Positions 17,258 through 27,535 are shown, numbered from the stretch's first letter. The stretch is 42,890 nucleotides of DNA from an uncultured Alphaproteobacteria bacterium (GCA_937892955.1 CALBKH010000006.1:1-42890); one strand, 5' to 3'. Numbers and translations are program-made. The notes: generated by a model not told the origin, from the letters alone.

Positions 17258-18400
17258 ATGATCCTGACCGAAGAGCAGACCCAGATCCGCGACATGGCCC
17301 GCGACTTCGCCACCCGGCGGTTGAAACCGCACGGAGCGCTGTGGGACCGCGAGCACAAGTATCCGGCCAAGGCGATCGCGGCGATGGGCGAGACCGGGTT
17401 CTTCGGCATGCTGCTGCCCGAAGAGTGGGGCGGCTCGAACGCCGGCCAACTCGCCTATGCGGTGGCGCTCGAGGAGATCGCGGCGGGTAACGGCGCGGTG
17501 TCGACGATCATGAGCGTGCACAATTCGGTCGGGTGCATGCCGATCCTGAAGTTCGGCAGCGAGGCGCAAAAGGCGCGGTTCCTGCCGAAGATGGCATCGG
17601 GGACATGGATCGGCGGCTTCGCCCTGACCGAGCCGCAGGCCGGTTCCGACGCCTCGGCGCTGAAGACCCGGGCGCGGCGCGACGGCGACGACTGGATCCT
17701 CGACGGCACCAAGCAGTTCATCACCTCGGGGTCGACCGCCAAGGTGGTGATCGTCTTCGCCGTCACCGATGCGGCGGCGGGCAAGCGCGGCATCACCGCC
17801 TTCATCGTACCGACCGATACGCCCGGCTACGTCGTCGGCACGGTCGAGAGGAAGCTCGGCCAGCACGCCTCCGACACCTGCCAGATCCACTTCGAGGGAA
17901 TGCGGCTCTCCGACGACCTGCGCCTCGGGCGCGAGGGCGAGGGCTACAAGATCGCACTCTCCAACCTCGAGGGCGGGCGCATCGGCATCGCGGCGCAGTC
18001 GGTGGGCATGGCGCGGGCGGCCTTCGAGGCGGCGCGCGACTACGCGCAAGAGCGCGAGAGCTTCGGCAAGAAGATCGTCGAGCATCAGGCCGTCGCCTTC
18101 CGGCTCGCCGACATGGCGACGCAGATCGAGGTGGCGCGGCAGATGGTGCATCACGCCGCCGCCCTGCGCGAGGCGGGGCTGCCGTGCCTGACGGAAGCGT
18201 CGATGGCCAAGCTCTTCGCTTCCGAGATGGCGGAACGCGTGTGCTCCGACGCCATCCAGATCCACGGCGGCTACGGCTATCTCGCCGACTATCCCGTCGA
18301 ACGGATCTATCGCGACGTGCGCGTCTGCCAGATCTACGAGGGCGCCAGCGACATCCAGCGGCTGGTCATCGCCCGAGCGGTGGCCGGCGCCGGCGGGTGA
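17258..18400 (+). CDS. Acyl-CoA dehydrogenase (SCAD/MCAD-type catalytic base)
   Basis: A second FAD-dependent acyl-CoA dehydrogenase, 380 residues. Motifs: ALTEPQAGSDASALKTRA, DGTKQFITSG, QERESFGKKIVEHQA and the C-terminal IHGGYGYLADYPVERIYRD. The catalytic base is Glu361 in IYEGASDIQ, the position used by short- and medium-chain acyl-CoA dehydrogenases, unlike the neighbour at 15646. The start at 17258 has GGAG six bases upstream and begins MILTEEQTQIRDMARDF, as is normal for the family. An upstream in-frame ATG at 17144 would add 38 residues translated from the repeat region and is rejected. It is probably transcribed separately from the 13580-16785 group because of the intervening repeats. 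Confidence 0.95.
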   Translation: MILTEEQTQIRDMARDFATRRLKPHGALWDREHKYPAKAIAAMGETGFFGMLLPEEWGGSNAGQLAYAVALEEIAAGNGAVSTIMSVHNSVGCMPILKFGSEAQKARFLPKMASGTWIGGFALTEPQAGSDASALKTRARRDGDDWILDGTKQFITSGSTAKVVIVFAVTDAAAGKRGITAFIVPTDTPGYVVGTVERKLGQHASDTCQIHFEGMRLSDDLRLGREGEGYKIALSNLEGGRIGIAAQSVGMARAAFEAARDYAQERESFGKKIVEHQAVAFRLADMATQIEVARQMVHHAAALREAGLPCLTEASMAKLFASEMAERVCSDAIQIHGGYGYLADYPVERIYRDVRVCQIYEGASDIQRLVIARAVAGAGG

Positions 18401-18406
18401 GGACCG

Positions 18407-18426
18407 CCCGTTCACGATCGAACGGG
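18407..18426 (+). terminator. Hairpin after acyl-CoA dehydrogenase
   Basis: A perfect 7-bp stem CCCGTTC/GAACGGG with a 6-base loop begins 7 bases after the stop at 18400. It is followed by GGGTGCGATTTATT, which is only weakly T-rich. It probably separates this gene from the iron operon. Confidence 0.45.
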
Positions 18427-18440
18427 GGGTGCGATTTATT

Positions 18441-18455
18441 GCTATTGACAATCAC
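18441..18455 (+). promoter_or_regulatory. Fur-like inverted repeat overlapping a -35 element
   Basis: GCTATTG-A-CAATCAC is a 7-1-7 inverted repeat with 5 of 7 positions paired, the layout of classical Fur boxes. It overlaps a perfect TTGACA at 18445-18450, in an AT-rich patch 50-60 bases before the iron-binding-protein start. Iron repression of the operon is inferred. The bound regulator could be Fur, or another alphaproteobacterial iron regulator. Confidence 0.45.
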
Positions 18456-18503
18456 TCGCAAAAACTCTTTCTGGTGGGATCGCCCAACCACCGGAAAGAG
18501 ATC

Positions 18504-19520
18504 ATGTCTCGATCGCGTCTCCTCGCCCCCCTCGCCCTCTGTGCCACCGTCCTCGCCATGCCGGCCGCGGCCGAAGAAGTGAACGTCTACACGACGCGCG
18601 AGCCGGGCCTGTTCGCTCCGCTCGCCGCCGCCTTCACCGCCGAGACAGGCATCAAGGTCAACACCGTCTTCGTCAAGGACGGGCTCGCCGAGCGCGTCGC
18701 GACGGAAGGTGCGGCCTCTCCGGCGGACGTGCTGATGACCGTCGACGTCGGCAATCTGGTCGAACTGGTGAACAAGGGCGTCACCAAGCCGATGAAGTCG
18801 GCGGCGGTCGAGGCGGCGGTGCCGGCGAACCTGCGCAGCCCCGACGGGGCGTGGACGGCGTTGTCGTTGCGCGCCCGCCTGGTGTGGGTCGACAAGGCGG
18901 CCGCTCCGGCGGCGATCACCTACGAGGAACTCGCCGACCCGAAGTGGAAGGGCAAGATCTGCATCCGCTCGGGTCAGCATCCCTACAACACCGCCCTGAT
19001 CGCGGCGATGATCGCCCGGGCGGGCGAGGCGAAGACCGAGGCGTGGCTCGCCGGCCTCAAGGCCAATCTCGCCAAGAAGCCCGGCGGCGGCGACCGCGAC
19101 GTCGCCCGCGACATCCTCGGCGGGCTCTGCACCCTCGGCGTCGGCAATTCCTATTACGTCGGGCTGATGCGCTCGGGCGCCGGCGGACCGGACCAGAAGA
19201 CCTGGGGCGACGGTGTCGCCGTGGTGCTGCCGACCTTCGCCGACGGCGGCACTCACGTGAACGCCACCGGCGCCGCGCTCGCCAAGAACGCCCCCAACGA
19301 GGCGGCGGCGCGCAAGCTCATCGAGTATCTGGTCTCGCCGGCCGGCCAGAAGATCTACGCCGAACAGAACTTCGAGTACCCGGTCGACGCGTCGGCCTCG
19401 GTCACCGCGACCATCGCGGCGCTGGGAACGCTGAAGCCGGACACGGTGCCGCTCGCCGAGATCGCCCGACATCGCAAGGCGACGAGCCTGCTCGTCGACA
19501 AGGTGCGGTTCGACCAGTAA
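18504..19520 (+). CDS. fbpA: Ferric-iron ABC transporter periplasmic binding protein
   Basis: Periplasmic Fe3+-binding protein of the FbpA/AfuA/FutA class, 338 residues. The signal peptide runs to about residue 23 (LALCATVLAMPAAA, then EEVNVYTTRE). The mature start VNVYTTREPGLF and the C-terminal lobe segment VGNSYYVGLM, with the paired tyrosines that coordinate iron in this family, support the ferric specificity. GGAAAGAGA lies just upstream of the ATG at 18504; an upstream in-frame ATG at 18429 lies inside the promoter patch and is rejected. It is the first gene of a three-gene importer operon and lies behind the Fur-like site. The hairpin after it probably lets it be made in excess over the membrane parts. 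Confidence 0.93.
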   Translation: MSRSRLLAPLALCATVLAMPAAAEEVNVYTTREPGLFAPLAAAFTAETGIKVNTVFVKDGLAERVATEGAASPADVLMTVDVGNLVELVNKGVTKPMKSAAVEAAVPANLRSPDGAWTALSLRARLVWVDKAAAPAAITYEELADPKWKGKICIRSGQHPYNTALIAAMIARAGEAKTEAWLAGLKANLAKKPGGGDRDVARDILGGLCTLGVGNSYYVGLMRSGAGGPDQKTWGDGVAVVLPTFADGGTHVNATGAALAKNAPNEAAARKLIEYLVSPAGQKIYAEQNFEYPVDASASVTATIAALGTLKPDTVPLAEIARHRKATSLLVDKVRFDQ

Positions 19521-19541
19521 TCTCGAGAACGATACTCGTTC

Positions 19542-19568
19542 GCATCGGCGCATCCGTCGCGCCGATGC
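19542..19568 (+). other. Intercistronic hairpin between binding protein and permease
   Basis: A perfect 10-bp stem (GCATCGGCGC at 19542-19551, GCGCCGATGC at 19559-19568) with a 7-base loop sits in the 66-bp gap between the binding-protein and permease genes. There is no T-run. Such hairpins in ABC importer operons commonly stabilise the upstream message or reduce read-through; that role is inferred here. Confidence 0.6.
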
Positions 19569-19586
19569 CTCGCCCGAGAAGGGTCG

Positions 19587-21272
19587 ATGTTGCGCCGTTC
19601 GATCTCCGCCTTCGCCGTTCCCGACGGCTTCGCCCTCGCGGGCCTCGCGGCGGCGTTGGTCGTGGTGGCGCCGATTCTGGCGTTGGCGGCGATCGCAACG
19701 CGGGGCAGCGGTGATCTCTGGCTCCATCTCTTCACCACGGTCGTTCCCGCCGCGACGGTGGAGACGACACTTCTCGCCGCCGGGGTGGGGATCTTCGTGA
19801 TCGTGGTCGGAACCGCCACTGCCTGGCTGGTGGCGGCCTACGATTTTCCCGGCCGGCGGCTGCTCGAAGTGGCGCTGCTGCTCCCCCTCGCCTTCCCGGC
19901 CTATGTGCTCGCCTACTCCTGGCTCGATCTCCTGCATCCGATCGGCCCGGTGCAGTCGACACTGCGCGCGTTGCTCGGTTACGCGAAGCCGGCCGACTTT
20001 CGTCTGCCCGATCCGCGTTCGCTGCCCGGCGCGGTGATGATCTTCGGGTTGGCGCTCTACCCTTACGTCTACGTCGCGGTGCGCACCGTGTTCCTGTCCC
20101 AGATGACGCGGCTCACCGAGGCGGCGCGGATGCTCGGGGCGGACGGTCGCTCGGTGTTCTTCCGCGTCGCACTGCCGCTCGCCCGACCGGCGATCGCGGC
20201 GGGGGCGGCGCTGGCGATCATGGAAACGCTCAACGACGTCGGCGCGGCGGAATTCCTGTCGATCAACACCCTGACCGCGGCGGTCTATTCGACCTGGGTC
20301 AATCGCTCCGATCTCGCTGGCGCGGCGCAGATCGCCCTCGCCATGTTGGCCTTCGTCCTGACGCTGCTGCTCGTCGAGCGGCTGGCGCGAGGAAACCGGG
20401 GCTATGCGGTGATCGGCCGGGCGAGCCGGCCGATGACGCCGCGGCGGATCGGCGGGGCGGCCGGGATCGGGCTCTTCCTCCTCGGCTTCCTGCCGGCCTT
20501 CCTCGGCTTCGTCGCTCCCGCCCTTCATCTCGCCCGGCAGGCGGCGAACCGGCTCGCCTTCGCCGGCGTGCCGATGGAGATCGTCGTGGAGATCGGCAAC
20601 ACGCTGCTCGTCGCCGGGCTCGCCACGGTGATCGCGGTCGGGACGGCGCTGGCGGTCGTCGCCGGGCGGCGGCTCCATGCAGGGTCACGACTTCACGGAG
20701 CGGTGCTCCGCGTGTCGAGCCTCGGCTATGCGGTGCCCGGCACCGTGCTCGCCATCGGCCTCCTCGCGGTCCTCGGCGGGCTCGACGGGTTGGTCCGCGA
20801 CGCGGCCGTCGCCCTGGGTCTCGCGCCGACGGGACTCGTCTTCTCGGCCTCGATCGGCGCGGTGGTGCTCGCCTATGTGGTGCGCTTCTTCCGCCTCGCC
20901 GCCTCGAAGATCGAGACCGGGCTCGAGCGGATCTCGCCGTCGCTCGACCAGTCGGCGCGGACACTGGGGCGAACGCCTTTCGGCGTGTTGCGCGGGGTGC
21001 TGCTGCCGCTGACGACGCCGACGCTCGCCGGGGCGGCGCTGCTCGTCTTCGTCGACTGCATGAAGGAGTTGCCGGCGACGCTGCTCCTCAGGCCGCTCAA
21101 CTTCGAAACCCTCGCCACCCACCTCTACGGTGAGGCGGCGCGCGGCACCTACGAGAACGGCGGGCTCGCGGCCCTTCTGATCGTCGCCTTCGGCCTGCTG
21201 CCGATCGTCCTCCTCACCGGGCTCGGTCGCCGCGCGCCCACCGGCGGCCAGCCTCAGGGAGAGCCCGCGTGA
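19587..21272 (+). CDS. fbpB: Ferric-iron ABC transporter permease
   Basis: Inner-membrane permease of 561 residues with two related halves, each of about six membrane segments, the FbpB-type fused arrangement. Each half carries an EAA-like loop that contacts the ATPase: EAARMLGADGRSVFFRVALP in the first and a DQSARTLGRTPFGVLRGVLLP segment in the second. The start has GAAGGG close to the ATG at 19587. The stop codon overlaps the GTG start of the ATPase gene (GTGA at 21269-21272), so the two are translationally coupled. Confidence 0.94.
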   Translation: MLRRSISAFAVPDGFALAGLAAALVVVAPILALAAIATRGSGDLWLHLFTTVVPAATVETTLLAAGVGIFVIVVGTATAWLVAAYDFPGRRLLEVALLLPLAFPAYVLAYSWLDLLHPIGPVQSTLRALLGYAKPADFRLPDPRSLPGAVMIFGLALYPYVYVAVRTVFLSQMTRLTEAARMLGADGRSVFFRVALPLARPAIAAGAALAIMETLNDVGAAEFLSINTLTAAVYSTWVNRSDLAGAAQIALAMLAFVLTLLLVERLARGNRGYAVIGRASRPMTPRRIGGAAGIGLFLLGFLPAFLGFVAPALHLARQAANRLAFAGVPMEIVVEIGNTLLVAGLATVIAVGTALAVVAGRRLHAGSRLHGAVLRVSSLGYAVPGTVLAIGLLAVLGGLDGLVRDAAVALGLAPTGLVFSASIGAVVLAYVVRFFRLAASKIETGLERISPSLDQSARTLGRTPFGVLRGVLLPLTTPTLAGAALLVFVDCMKELPATLLLRPLNFETLATHLYGEAARGTYENGGLAALLIVAFGLLPIVLLTGLGRRAPTGGQPQGEPA

Positions 21273-22318
21273 GAGCTCCGGATCCGATGCCCGCCCTCAC
21301 CTTCTCCGGTATCCGCCACGACTATCGCGGCAAGCGTGCCCTCGACGGCGTCGATCTCGAGGTTCGCGCGAACGAGATCGTGGCCCTGCTCGGGCCGTCG
21401 GGTTGCGGCAAGACGACGCTTCTGCGGATCGCCGCCGGGCTCGAACGGCCGACCGGCGGGCGCGTGACGGTCGCGGGCCGGATCCTCGCCGACGCCGGCG
21501 TCTTCGTGCCGCCCGAGCAGCGCGGTATCGGCCTGATGTTCCAGGACTATGCGCTCTTCCCGCATCTCGACGTCGCCGCCAATGTCGCCTTCGGTCTGGG
21601 GCGCAGACCGGGTCCGCTGGCCGGCGCGATCGTCACCGATCTCCTCGATCGCGTCGGGCTCGCCGATCGGGCCCGGGCCTATCCGCACATGCTGTCGGGC
21701 GGCGAGCAGCAACGGGTGGCGCTGGCGCGCGCCATGGCGCCGCGCCCGTCGGTCCTGCTGATGGACGAGCCCTTCTCCAATCTCGATCAGAGGCTGCGGC
21801 GCGGGATGCGCACCCAGCTCCTCGGTCTCCTGCGGGTCACCGGCGCGGCGGCGATGATGGTCACCCACGATCCCGACGACGCCATGGCGGTCGCCGATCG
21901 GATCGCGTTGATGCGGGCCGGACGGCTGGTGCAGGTCGGCACGCCGGAGGAGATCTTCCGAAACCCGGTCGATCTCTTCGCGGCCAAATTCTTCACCGAC
22001 CTCGAAGAGATTCCGGCCGAGGTGCGGGAGGGACGGGCGGAGACGCCGCTCGGACCCTTCGCGGCCGGCGGGGTGCGCGACGGGGCGGCGCTCGTCTGCA
22101 TCCGCCGCGACGCGTTCGTCCTCGAGACGGAGCAAGCCGAGTTCGCGGCACGGGTGGTCACCACCCGGTTCCTCGGCGAGCATCGCTCGGTCGGCCTCGC
22201 CATCGACGGGATGGAGCGACCGATCGAAGCGATCGTCGATGCGCGCCGCGCGGTCGCCTGCGGCGATCGGGTCGGCGTGTCGCTCGACCGTTCGGAAGTC
22301 TTCGTCTTCCCGACCTGA
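21269..22318 (+). CDS. fbpC: Ferric-iron ABC transporter ATP-binding protein
   Basis: ATPase subunit, 349 residues, energising the iron importer. Motifs in order: Walker A LGPSGCGKTTLLR, Q-loop FQDYALFPH, signature LSGGEQQRVALARA, Walker B LLMDEPFSNLD, switch His in VTHDPDDAM. A C-terminal extension from about residue 240 with TTRFLGEHRSVGLAIDG is a TOBE-like domain, as in FbpC/PotA-type ATPases. The start is taken as the GTG at 21269, overlapping the permease stop by 4 bases. An ATG at 21287 is an alternative that would shorten it by six residues. It ends the operon. A group of hairpins lies downstream. Confidence 0.94.
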   Translation: MRAPDPMPALTFSGIRHDYRGKRALDGVDLEVRANEIVALLGPSGCGKTTLLRIAAGLERPTGGRVTVAGRILADAGVFVPPEQRGIGLMFQDYALFPHLDVAANVAFGLGRRPGPLAGAIVTDLLDRVGLADRARAYPHMLSGGEQQRVALARAMAPRPSVLLMDEPFSNLDQRLRRGMRTQLLGLLRVTGAAAMMVTHDPDDAMAVADRIALMRAGRLVQVGTPEEIFRNPVDLFAAKFFTDLEEIPAEVREGRAETPLGPFAAGGVRDGAALVCIRRDAFVLETEQAEFAARVVTTRFLGEHRSVGLAIDGMERPIEAIVDARRAVACGDRVGVSLDRSEVFVFPT

Positions 22319-22376
22319 TCGCGCCGGTCACGCCGATCGGCGAGCCATTCCGCGAGACGACGGGCGTCTCGGGGCG

Positions 22377-22405
22377 CCCTCGCTTCTTCGAGGAAGAAGC
22401 GAGGG
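22377..22405. terminator. Long perfect hairpin downstream of fbpC
   Basis: CCCTCGCTTCTTC (22377-22389) and GAAGAAGCGAGGG (22393-22405) form a perfect 13-bp stem with a 3-base loop, 59 bases after the fbpC stop. It is the first of three stem-loops in the 250-bp gap before the convergent flavoprotein gene. There is no T-run on the plus strand. Confidence 0.55.
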
Positions 22406-22487
22406 AAGGAGGCGATTGCGAGCGGTGGAGCCGCCCGCCTCGGTTCAAGCGGCATTCGGCCGACCGCTGCGCGGCGCCGAATTCGAC

Positions 22488-22528
22488 TCGTCGAAGAAGC
22501 CTTTGTTCGGACAGGACTTCTTCGACGA
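22488..22528. terminator. Second hairpin between fbpC and the flavoprotein gene
   Basis: TCGTCGAAGAAG (22488-22499) and CTTCTTCGACGA (22517-22528) form a perfect 12-bp stem with a 17-base loop. It shares the CTTCTTCGA core with the hairpin at 22377-22405, so the two may be related duplicates. Confidence 0.5.
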
Positions 22529-22533
22529 ACGGA

Positions 22534-22569
22534 ATACGCAGTTCGGATGTGTTCATCCGAGCTGCGTAT
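22534..22569. terminator. Third hairpin, overlapping the flavoprotein stop codon
   Basis: ATACGCAG-T-TCGGATG (22534-22549) pairs with CATCCGA-G-CTGCGTAT (22554-22569): 15 Watson-Crick pairs plus one G-T pair around a TGTT loop. Its right edge is the first base of the reverse-strand TGA at 22569-22571, so it is probably the terminator of the minus-strand gene and may be bidirectional. Confidence 0.6.
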
Positions 22570-23483
22570 CACAACCCGGCTTTCGCCGCCTCGTATTCGG
22601 CCTTCAGCCGCGCCGCCAGCTCGGCGACGGTGGGGACGTCGTCGATCGAGCCGACGCCCTGACCGGCGGACCAGATGTCCTTCCAGGCCTTGGCCTCGCC
22701 CTCCATGTCCATCTTGCCGTGGGCCGGCAGGTTGTCCGGGTCGTGGCCGGCGGCGACGATCGAGGGGCGCAGGAAGTTGGCGTTCACGCCGCTGATCGCC
22801 GAGGTGTAGAAGATGTCGGCGGCCTTGGAGCCGACGATCATGTCCTTGAAGCCGGCGCTCGCCCGGCTCTCCTGCGTGGCGATGAAACGGGTGCCCATGT
22901 AGGCGAGGTCGGCGCCCATGGCGCGAGCGGCGAGCACGTGGGCGCCGGTGGAGATGGCCCCGGCGGCGAGGATGGTGCCGGAGAAGACCTGACGGATCTC
23001 CGAGATCAGGGCGAAGGGGCTCATGGTGCCGGCGTGACCGCCGGCGCCGGCCGACACCGCGATGATGCCGTCGACCCCGGCTTCCGCCGCCTTCTCGGCG
23101 TGGCGGCGGTTGATGACGTCGTGGAAGACGAGGCCGCCGTAGGAATGGACCGCGTCGACCACGTCCTTGACCGCGCCGAGCGAGGTGATGACCAGCGGCA
23201 CCTTCTTGGCCACCGTCACCTGGAGGTCGGGCATCAGCCGCTTGTTGGAACCGTGGACGATGAGATTGACGCCGTAGGGCGCATCGCTCGGCGCGAGGCG
23301 GCCGGCGATCTCGTCGAGCCAGTCGGCGTAGCCCTCGGTCGAGCGCTGGTTCAGTGCCGGGAAGGTGCCGACGAGGCCGGCCTTGCACGAGGCGACGACG
23401 AGATCGGGGCCGGAGACGATGAACATCGGCGACACGATCACCGGCAGGGAGAGGCGACCGGCGAAGAGAGCGGGCACGGGCAT
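22569..23483 (-). CDS. Nitronate monooxygenase-family flavoprotein
   Basis: FMN-dependent TIM-barrel oxidoreductase, 304 residues, of the nitronate monooxygenase / 2-nitropropane dioxygenase family, which oxidises toxic alkyl nitronates or reduces quinones. Features: N-terminal LPVIVSPMFIVSGPDLV, the central AGAGGHAGTMSPFALI with the conserved His, and the phosphate-binding AAGAISTGAHVLAARAMGAD followed by YMGTRFIATQES. The start is the ATG at 23483 with AGAAGGA seven bases upstream; an in-frame ATG nine codons earlier is rejected. It is a single gene, convergent with the iron operon and divergent from the thiolase gene. True substrate cannot be read from sequence. Confidence 0.9.
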   Translation of the reverse strand: MPVPALFAGRLSLPVIVSPMFIVSGPDLVVASCKAGLVGTFPALNQRSTEGYADWLDEIAGRLAPSDAPYGVNLIVHGSNKRLMPDLQVTVAKKVPLVITSLGAVKDVVDAVHSYGGLVFHDVINRRHAEKAAEAGVDGIIAVSAGAGGHAGTMSPFALISEIRQVFSGTILAAGAISTGAHVLAARAMGADLAYMGTRFIATQESRASAGFKDMIVGSKAADIFYTSAISGVNANFLRPSIVAAGHDPDNLPAHGKMDMEGEAKAWKDIWSAGQGVGSIDDVPTVAELAARLKAEYEAAKAGL

Positions 23484-23746
23484 GGGGCATCCTTCTGATC
23501 TGGCCGGCACGCGGCGCGTTCGGCGCCGGCGGAACGGGTGAGCGGCGATCGGCCGCGGGTCCCCATCTTCCCCTATTCCGCGCCGGAAGCAATTCTCTCG
23601 TATACGTCAATTTTGATACGTCGACTGCTGTTCGCTCTCCGACCACGCGTCACCGCCGTGCGCGTGCCGCATGGCCAAGCGCGCCGAGGACGCTATGCTC
23701 GCCGGCGAACCGTCCGCAGAAGGCACCGTCCGGGAGAATTCACCCC

Positions 23747-24919
<1,173 letters not shown>

Positions 24920-24940
24920 GGATTTTCGGCTGAAGGCCGG

Positions 24941-24967
24941 CACCTTCTCCCGCGAGGGGAGAAGGGT
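24941..24967. repeat. REP-like palindromic element
   Basis: These 27 bases are identical to 16941-16967, exactly 8,000 bp away, and form the stem CCTTCTCC/GGAGAAGG. It lies in the 102-bp gap between the thiolase and the HSD10-type gene and is the third copy of this family in the window. Confidence 0.75.
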
Positions 24968-25021
24968 TCCGCGCCTGCGGCGCAGGCGAACACGAGACGA
25001 CAACGAGAAGAGGAAACTTCC

Positions 25022-25783
<762 letters not shown>

Positions 25784-25791
25784 GGTGAAAC

Positions 25792-25830
25792 GCCGGGGCG
25801 ACGACGTCGACCGCGACGATCCGCCCCGGC
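25792..25830 (+). terminator. Hairpin after HSD10-type gene
   Basis: GCCGGGGCG (25792-25800) and CGCCCCGGC (25822-25830) form a perfect 9-bp GC stem with a 21-base loop, 8 bases after the stop. Only a weak CCTTG follows, so termination is plausible but not shown. Confidence 0.45.
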
Positions 25831-25923
25831 ATCGCCCTTGAACGGGCACGAGGGAATGCCGATGTCAGGCGCGACCCGCGCCGCGATGCTCGCGGCCGAC
25901 CGCGTTCCTCACGAGGACATCCC

Positions 25924-26364
25924 ATGCCCGTTCACGTCGTCTGCCCCGGCTGCGGGGCCGTCAACCGCCTGCCGGACGACAAGCTCGCCGGCCAGTTCCA
26001 CGCCGCTCACTGCCCGTCGTGCAAGTCGGCGCTGTTCCCGGGCAAGCCGATCGAGGTCGACGGCTCCGGTCTCGCCCGTCAGATCGAGCGCTCCGACCTG
26101 CCGCTGCTGGTCGACTTCTGGGCGCCGTGGTGCGGCCCGTGCCGGATGATGGCGCCGAGCTTCGCCGAAGCCGCGGCCGCGCTCGAGCCGCGGGTGCGGG
26201 CGTTGAAGCTCGACACCGAGGCCGACCAGGCAGCGGGCGCCCGCCACGGCATCCGCTCGATCCCGACCCTCGCCCTCTTCGTCGGCGGGCGCGAAGTGGC
26301 GCGGCAGCCCGGCGCCATGTCGACGCCGCAGATCCTGCGCTGGGTCGAGAGCCACCTCGGCTGA
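25924..26364 (+). CDS. trxC: Thioredoxin 2 (zinc-containing)
   Basis: Cytosolic disulfide reductase, 146 residues, of the TrxC class. The N-terminal zinc ribbon is Cys7/Cys10 (VCPGC) and Cys30/Cys33 (HCPSC). The thioredoxin domain follows with active site WCGPC (Cys70, Cys73), preceded by LLVDFWAP and followed by the cis-Pro loop RSIPTLALF. TrxC is usually linked to oxidative stress in proteobacteria; no regulator site is obvious here. GAGGA precedes the ATG. The stop is 22 bp from that of the convergent isomerase gene. Confidence 0.96.
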   Translation: MPVHVVCPGCGAVNRLPDDKLAGQFHAAHCPSCKSALFPGKPIEVDGSGLARQIERSDLPLLVDFWAPWCGPCRMMAPSFAEAAAALEPRVRALKLDTEADQAAGARHGIRSIPTLALFVGGREVARQPGAMSTPQILRWVESHLG

Positions 26365-26386
26365 GCCGGTCGACGGTTTCGTCGGA

Positions 26387-27175
26387 TCAGGCCGCCCCGC
26401 CCTCCGCCCGCCACGGCGTGAACCAGCCGAGGCCGGCCTCCGTACCGGCGGCCGGTCGGTATTCGCAGCCGACGAAACCGGTATAGCCGAGGCGGTCGAG
26501 CTCGGCGAAGATCCGGGCGTCGTTCAACTCGCCGGTCCCGGGCTCGTGGCGTTCCGGCACCGCGGCGATCTGGACGTGGCCGACGATCGGCAGGAAGCTG
26601 CGCAGCGCCGTGACGACGTCGCCGGCGAGGATCTGGCGATGGTAGACGTCGAACTGCAGTTTGAGGTTCGGCCGGGCGAGCGTCGCGATCAGATCGGCGG
26701 CGAAGTCGAAGTCGTCGAGGAAATAGCCCGGCATGTCGCGGCGATTGATCGGCTCGATCAACACGTCGACGCCATCCGCGGCCAGACGGTCGGCGACGGC
26801 GGTGACCGAGCGCGTATAGGCGGCGACGTGATCGGGGTTCGAGCGGTCGCCGATTCCGGCCATCAGATGTATGCGACACACGTTCGTGACGCGCATCCAG
26901 GGGCGTGCGTGGTCGACGCCGGCGAGGACGTCGGCGAAGCGATCGGGGCGACAGGCGAGACCGCGTTCGCCCGCCGCCCAGTCGCCCGGCGGCAGGTTGA
27001 ACAGCGCCTGGGTGAGGCCGTGGCGTTCGAGTTCGGCGGCGATCGCCTCGGGGGCGACCTCGTAGGGGAAGAGGTACTCGACCGCCGTGAACCCGGCCGC
27101 CGCGGCGCGGGCGAAGCGCTCGAGGAACGGCACTTCGGTGAACATCATCGTCAGGTTGGCGGCGAAGCGGGGCAT
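26387..27175 (-). CDS. hyi: Hydroxypyruvate isomerase-like TIM-barrel enzyme
   Basis: A 262-residue sugar-isomerase-like (xylose-isomerase-fold) enzyme. It starts MPRFAANLTMMFTEVPFLER, the standard opening of the Hyi/OtnI family, and carries the metal-ligand segments LIEPINRRDMPGYF, LQFDVYHRQ and GCEYRP. The family interconverts hydroxypyruvate and tartronate semialdehyde, or 2-oxo-tetronates. No glyoxylate-carboligase or tetronate genes are nearby, so the substrate is open. The correct start is the ATG at 27175. Because the neighbouring repeat gene has no stops on its complementary strand, an antisense frame runs unbroken through this gene from about 35284, and automated calling could fuse them; the family start argues against it. 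Confidence 0.9.
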   Translation of the reverse strand: MPRFAANLTMMFTEVPFLERFARAAAAGFTAVEYLFPYEVAPEAIAAELERHGLTQALFNLPPGDWAAGERGLACRPDRFADVLAGVDHARPWMRVTNVCRIHLMAGIGDRSNPDHVAAYTRSVTAVADRLAADGVDVLIEPINRRDMPGYFLDDFDFAADLIATLARPNLKLQFDVYHRQILAGDVVTALRSFLPIVGHVQIAAVPERHEPGTGELNDARIFAELDRLGYTGFVGCEYRPAAGTEAGLGWFTPWRAEGGAA

Positions 27176-27535
27176 GAGACGGCCTCGAGGGAAGGGATCG
27201 GCGCGCCGTGATCGGCGTGGCGGCGGACACTCGCCCGCCCGAGATATCCCGTATCCGCATCCGCCCTGTCCAGAGCGGCGGGGCGTCGCGCTCGACGACG
27301 AGCGGACGACCGACGGGCGTCGGAGAAGGGCGACCCTGCTCTCGGTCCGCGGTCGCGGTACACGGTCCGGTGCGGCTCGGGCGGCCTTCAGCCTCGAAAA
27401 ACGGGGGCGGCAGGACCGGCGCCCGGTCGGCAAAGATCGCCGGCGGAGGGGGAACATTCTGCCCCCCGGTACCGCGCGGTTCGCGGACGCCCCCGCCAAC
27501 GCGCTGATATCGATACCGGAATTCTCTCTGTTTCC
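27176..27535. other. Divergent gap between hyi and the giant repeat gene
   Basis: No gene is supported in these 360 bases. The last 30 bases, with GATATCGATACCGG and TTCTCTCTGTTTC at 27522-27534, are the only AT-richer part and probably hold promoter or leader sequence for the giant gene. A similar motif recurs at 37821-37834 ahead of the glycosyltransferase gene. Confidence 0.4.
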
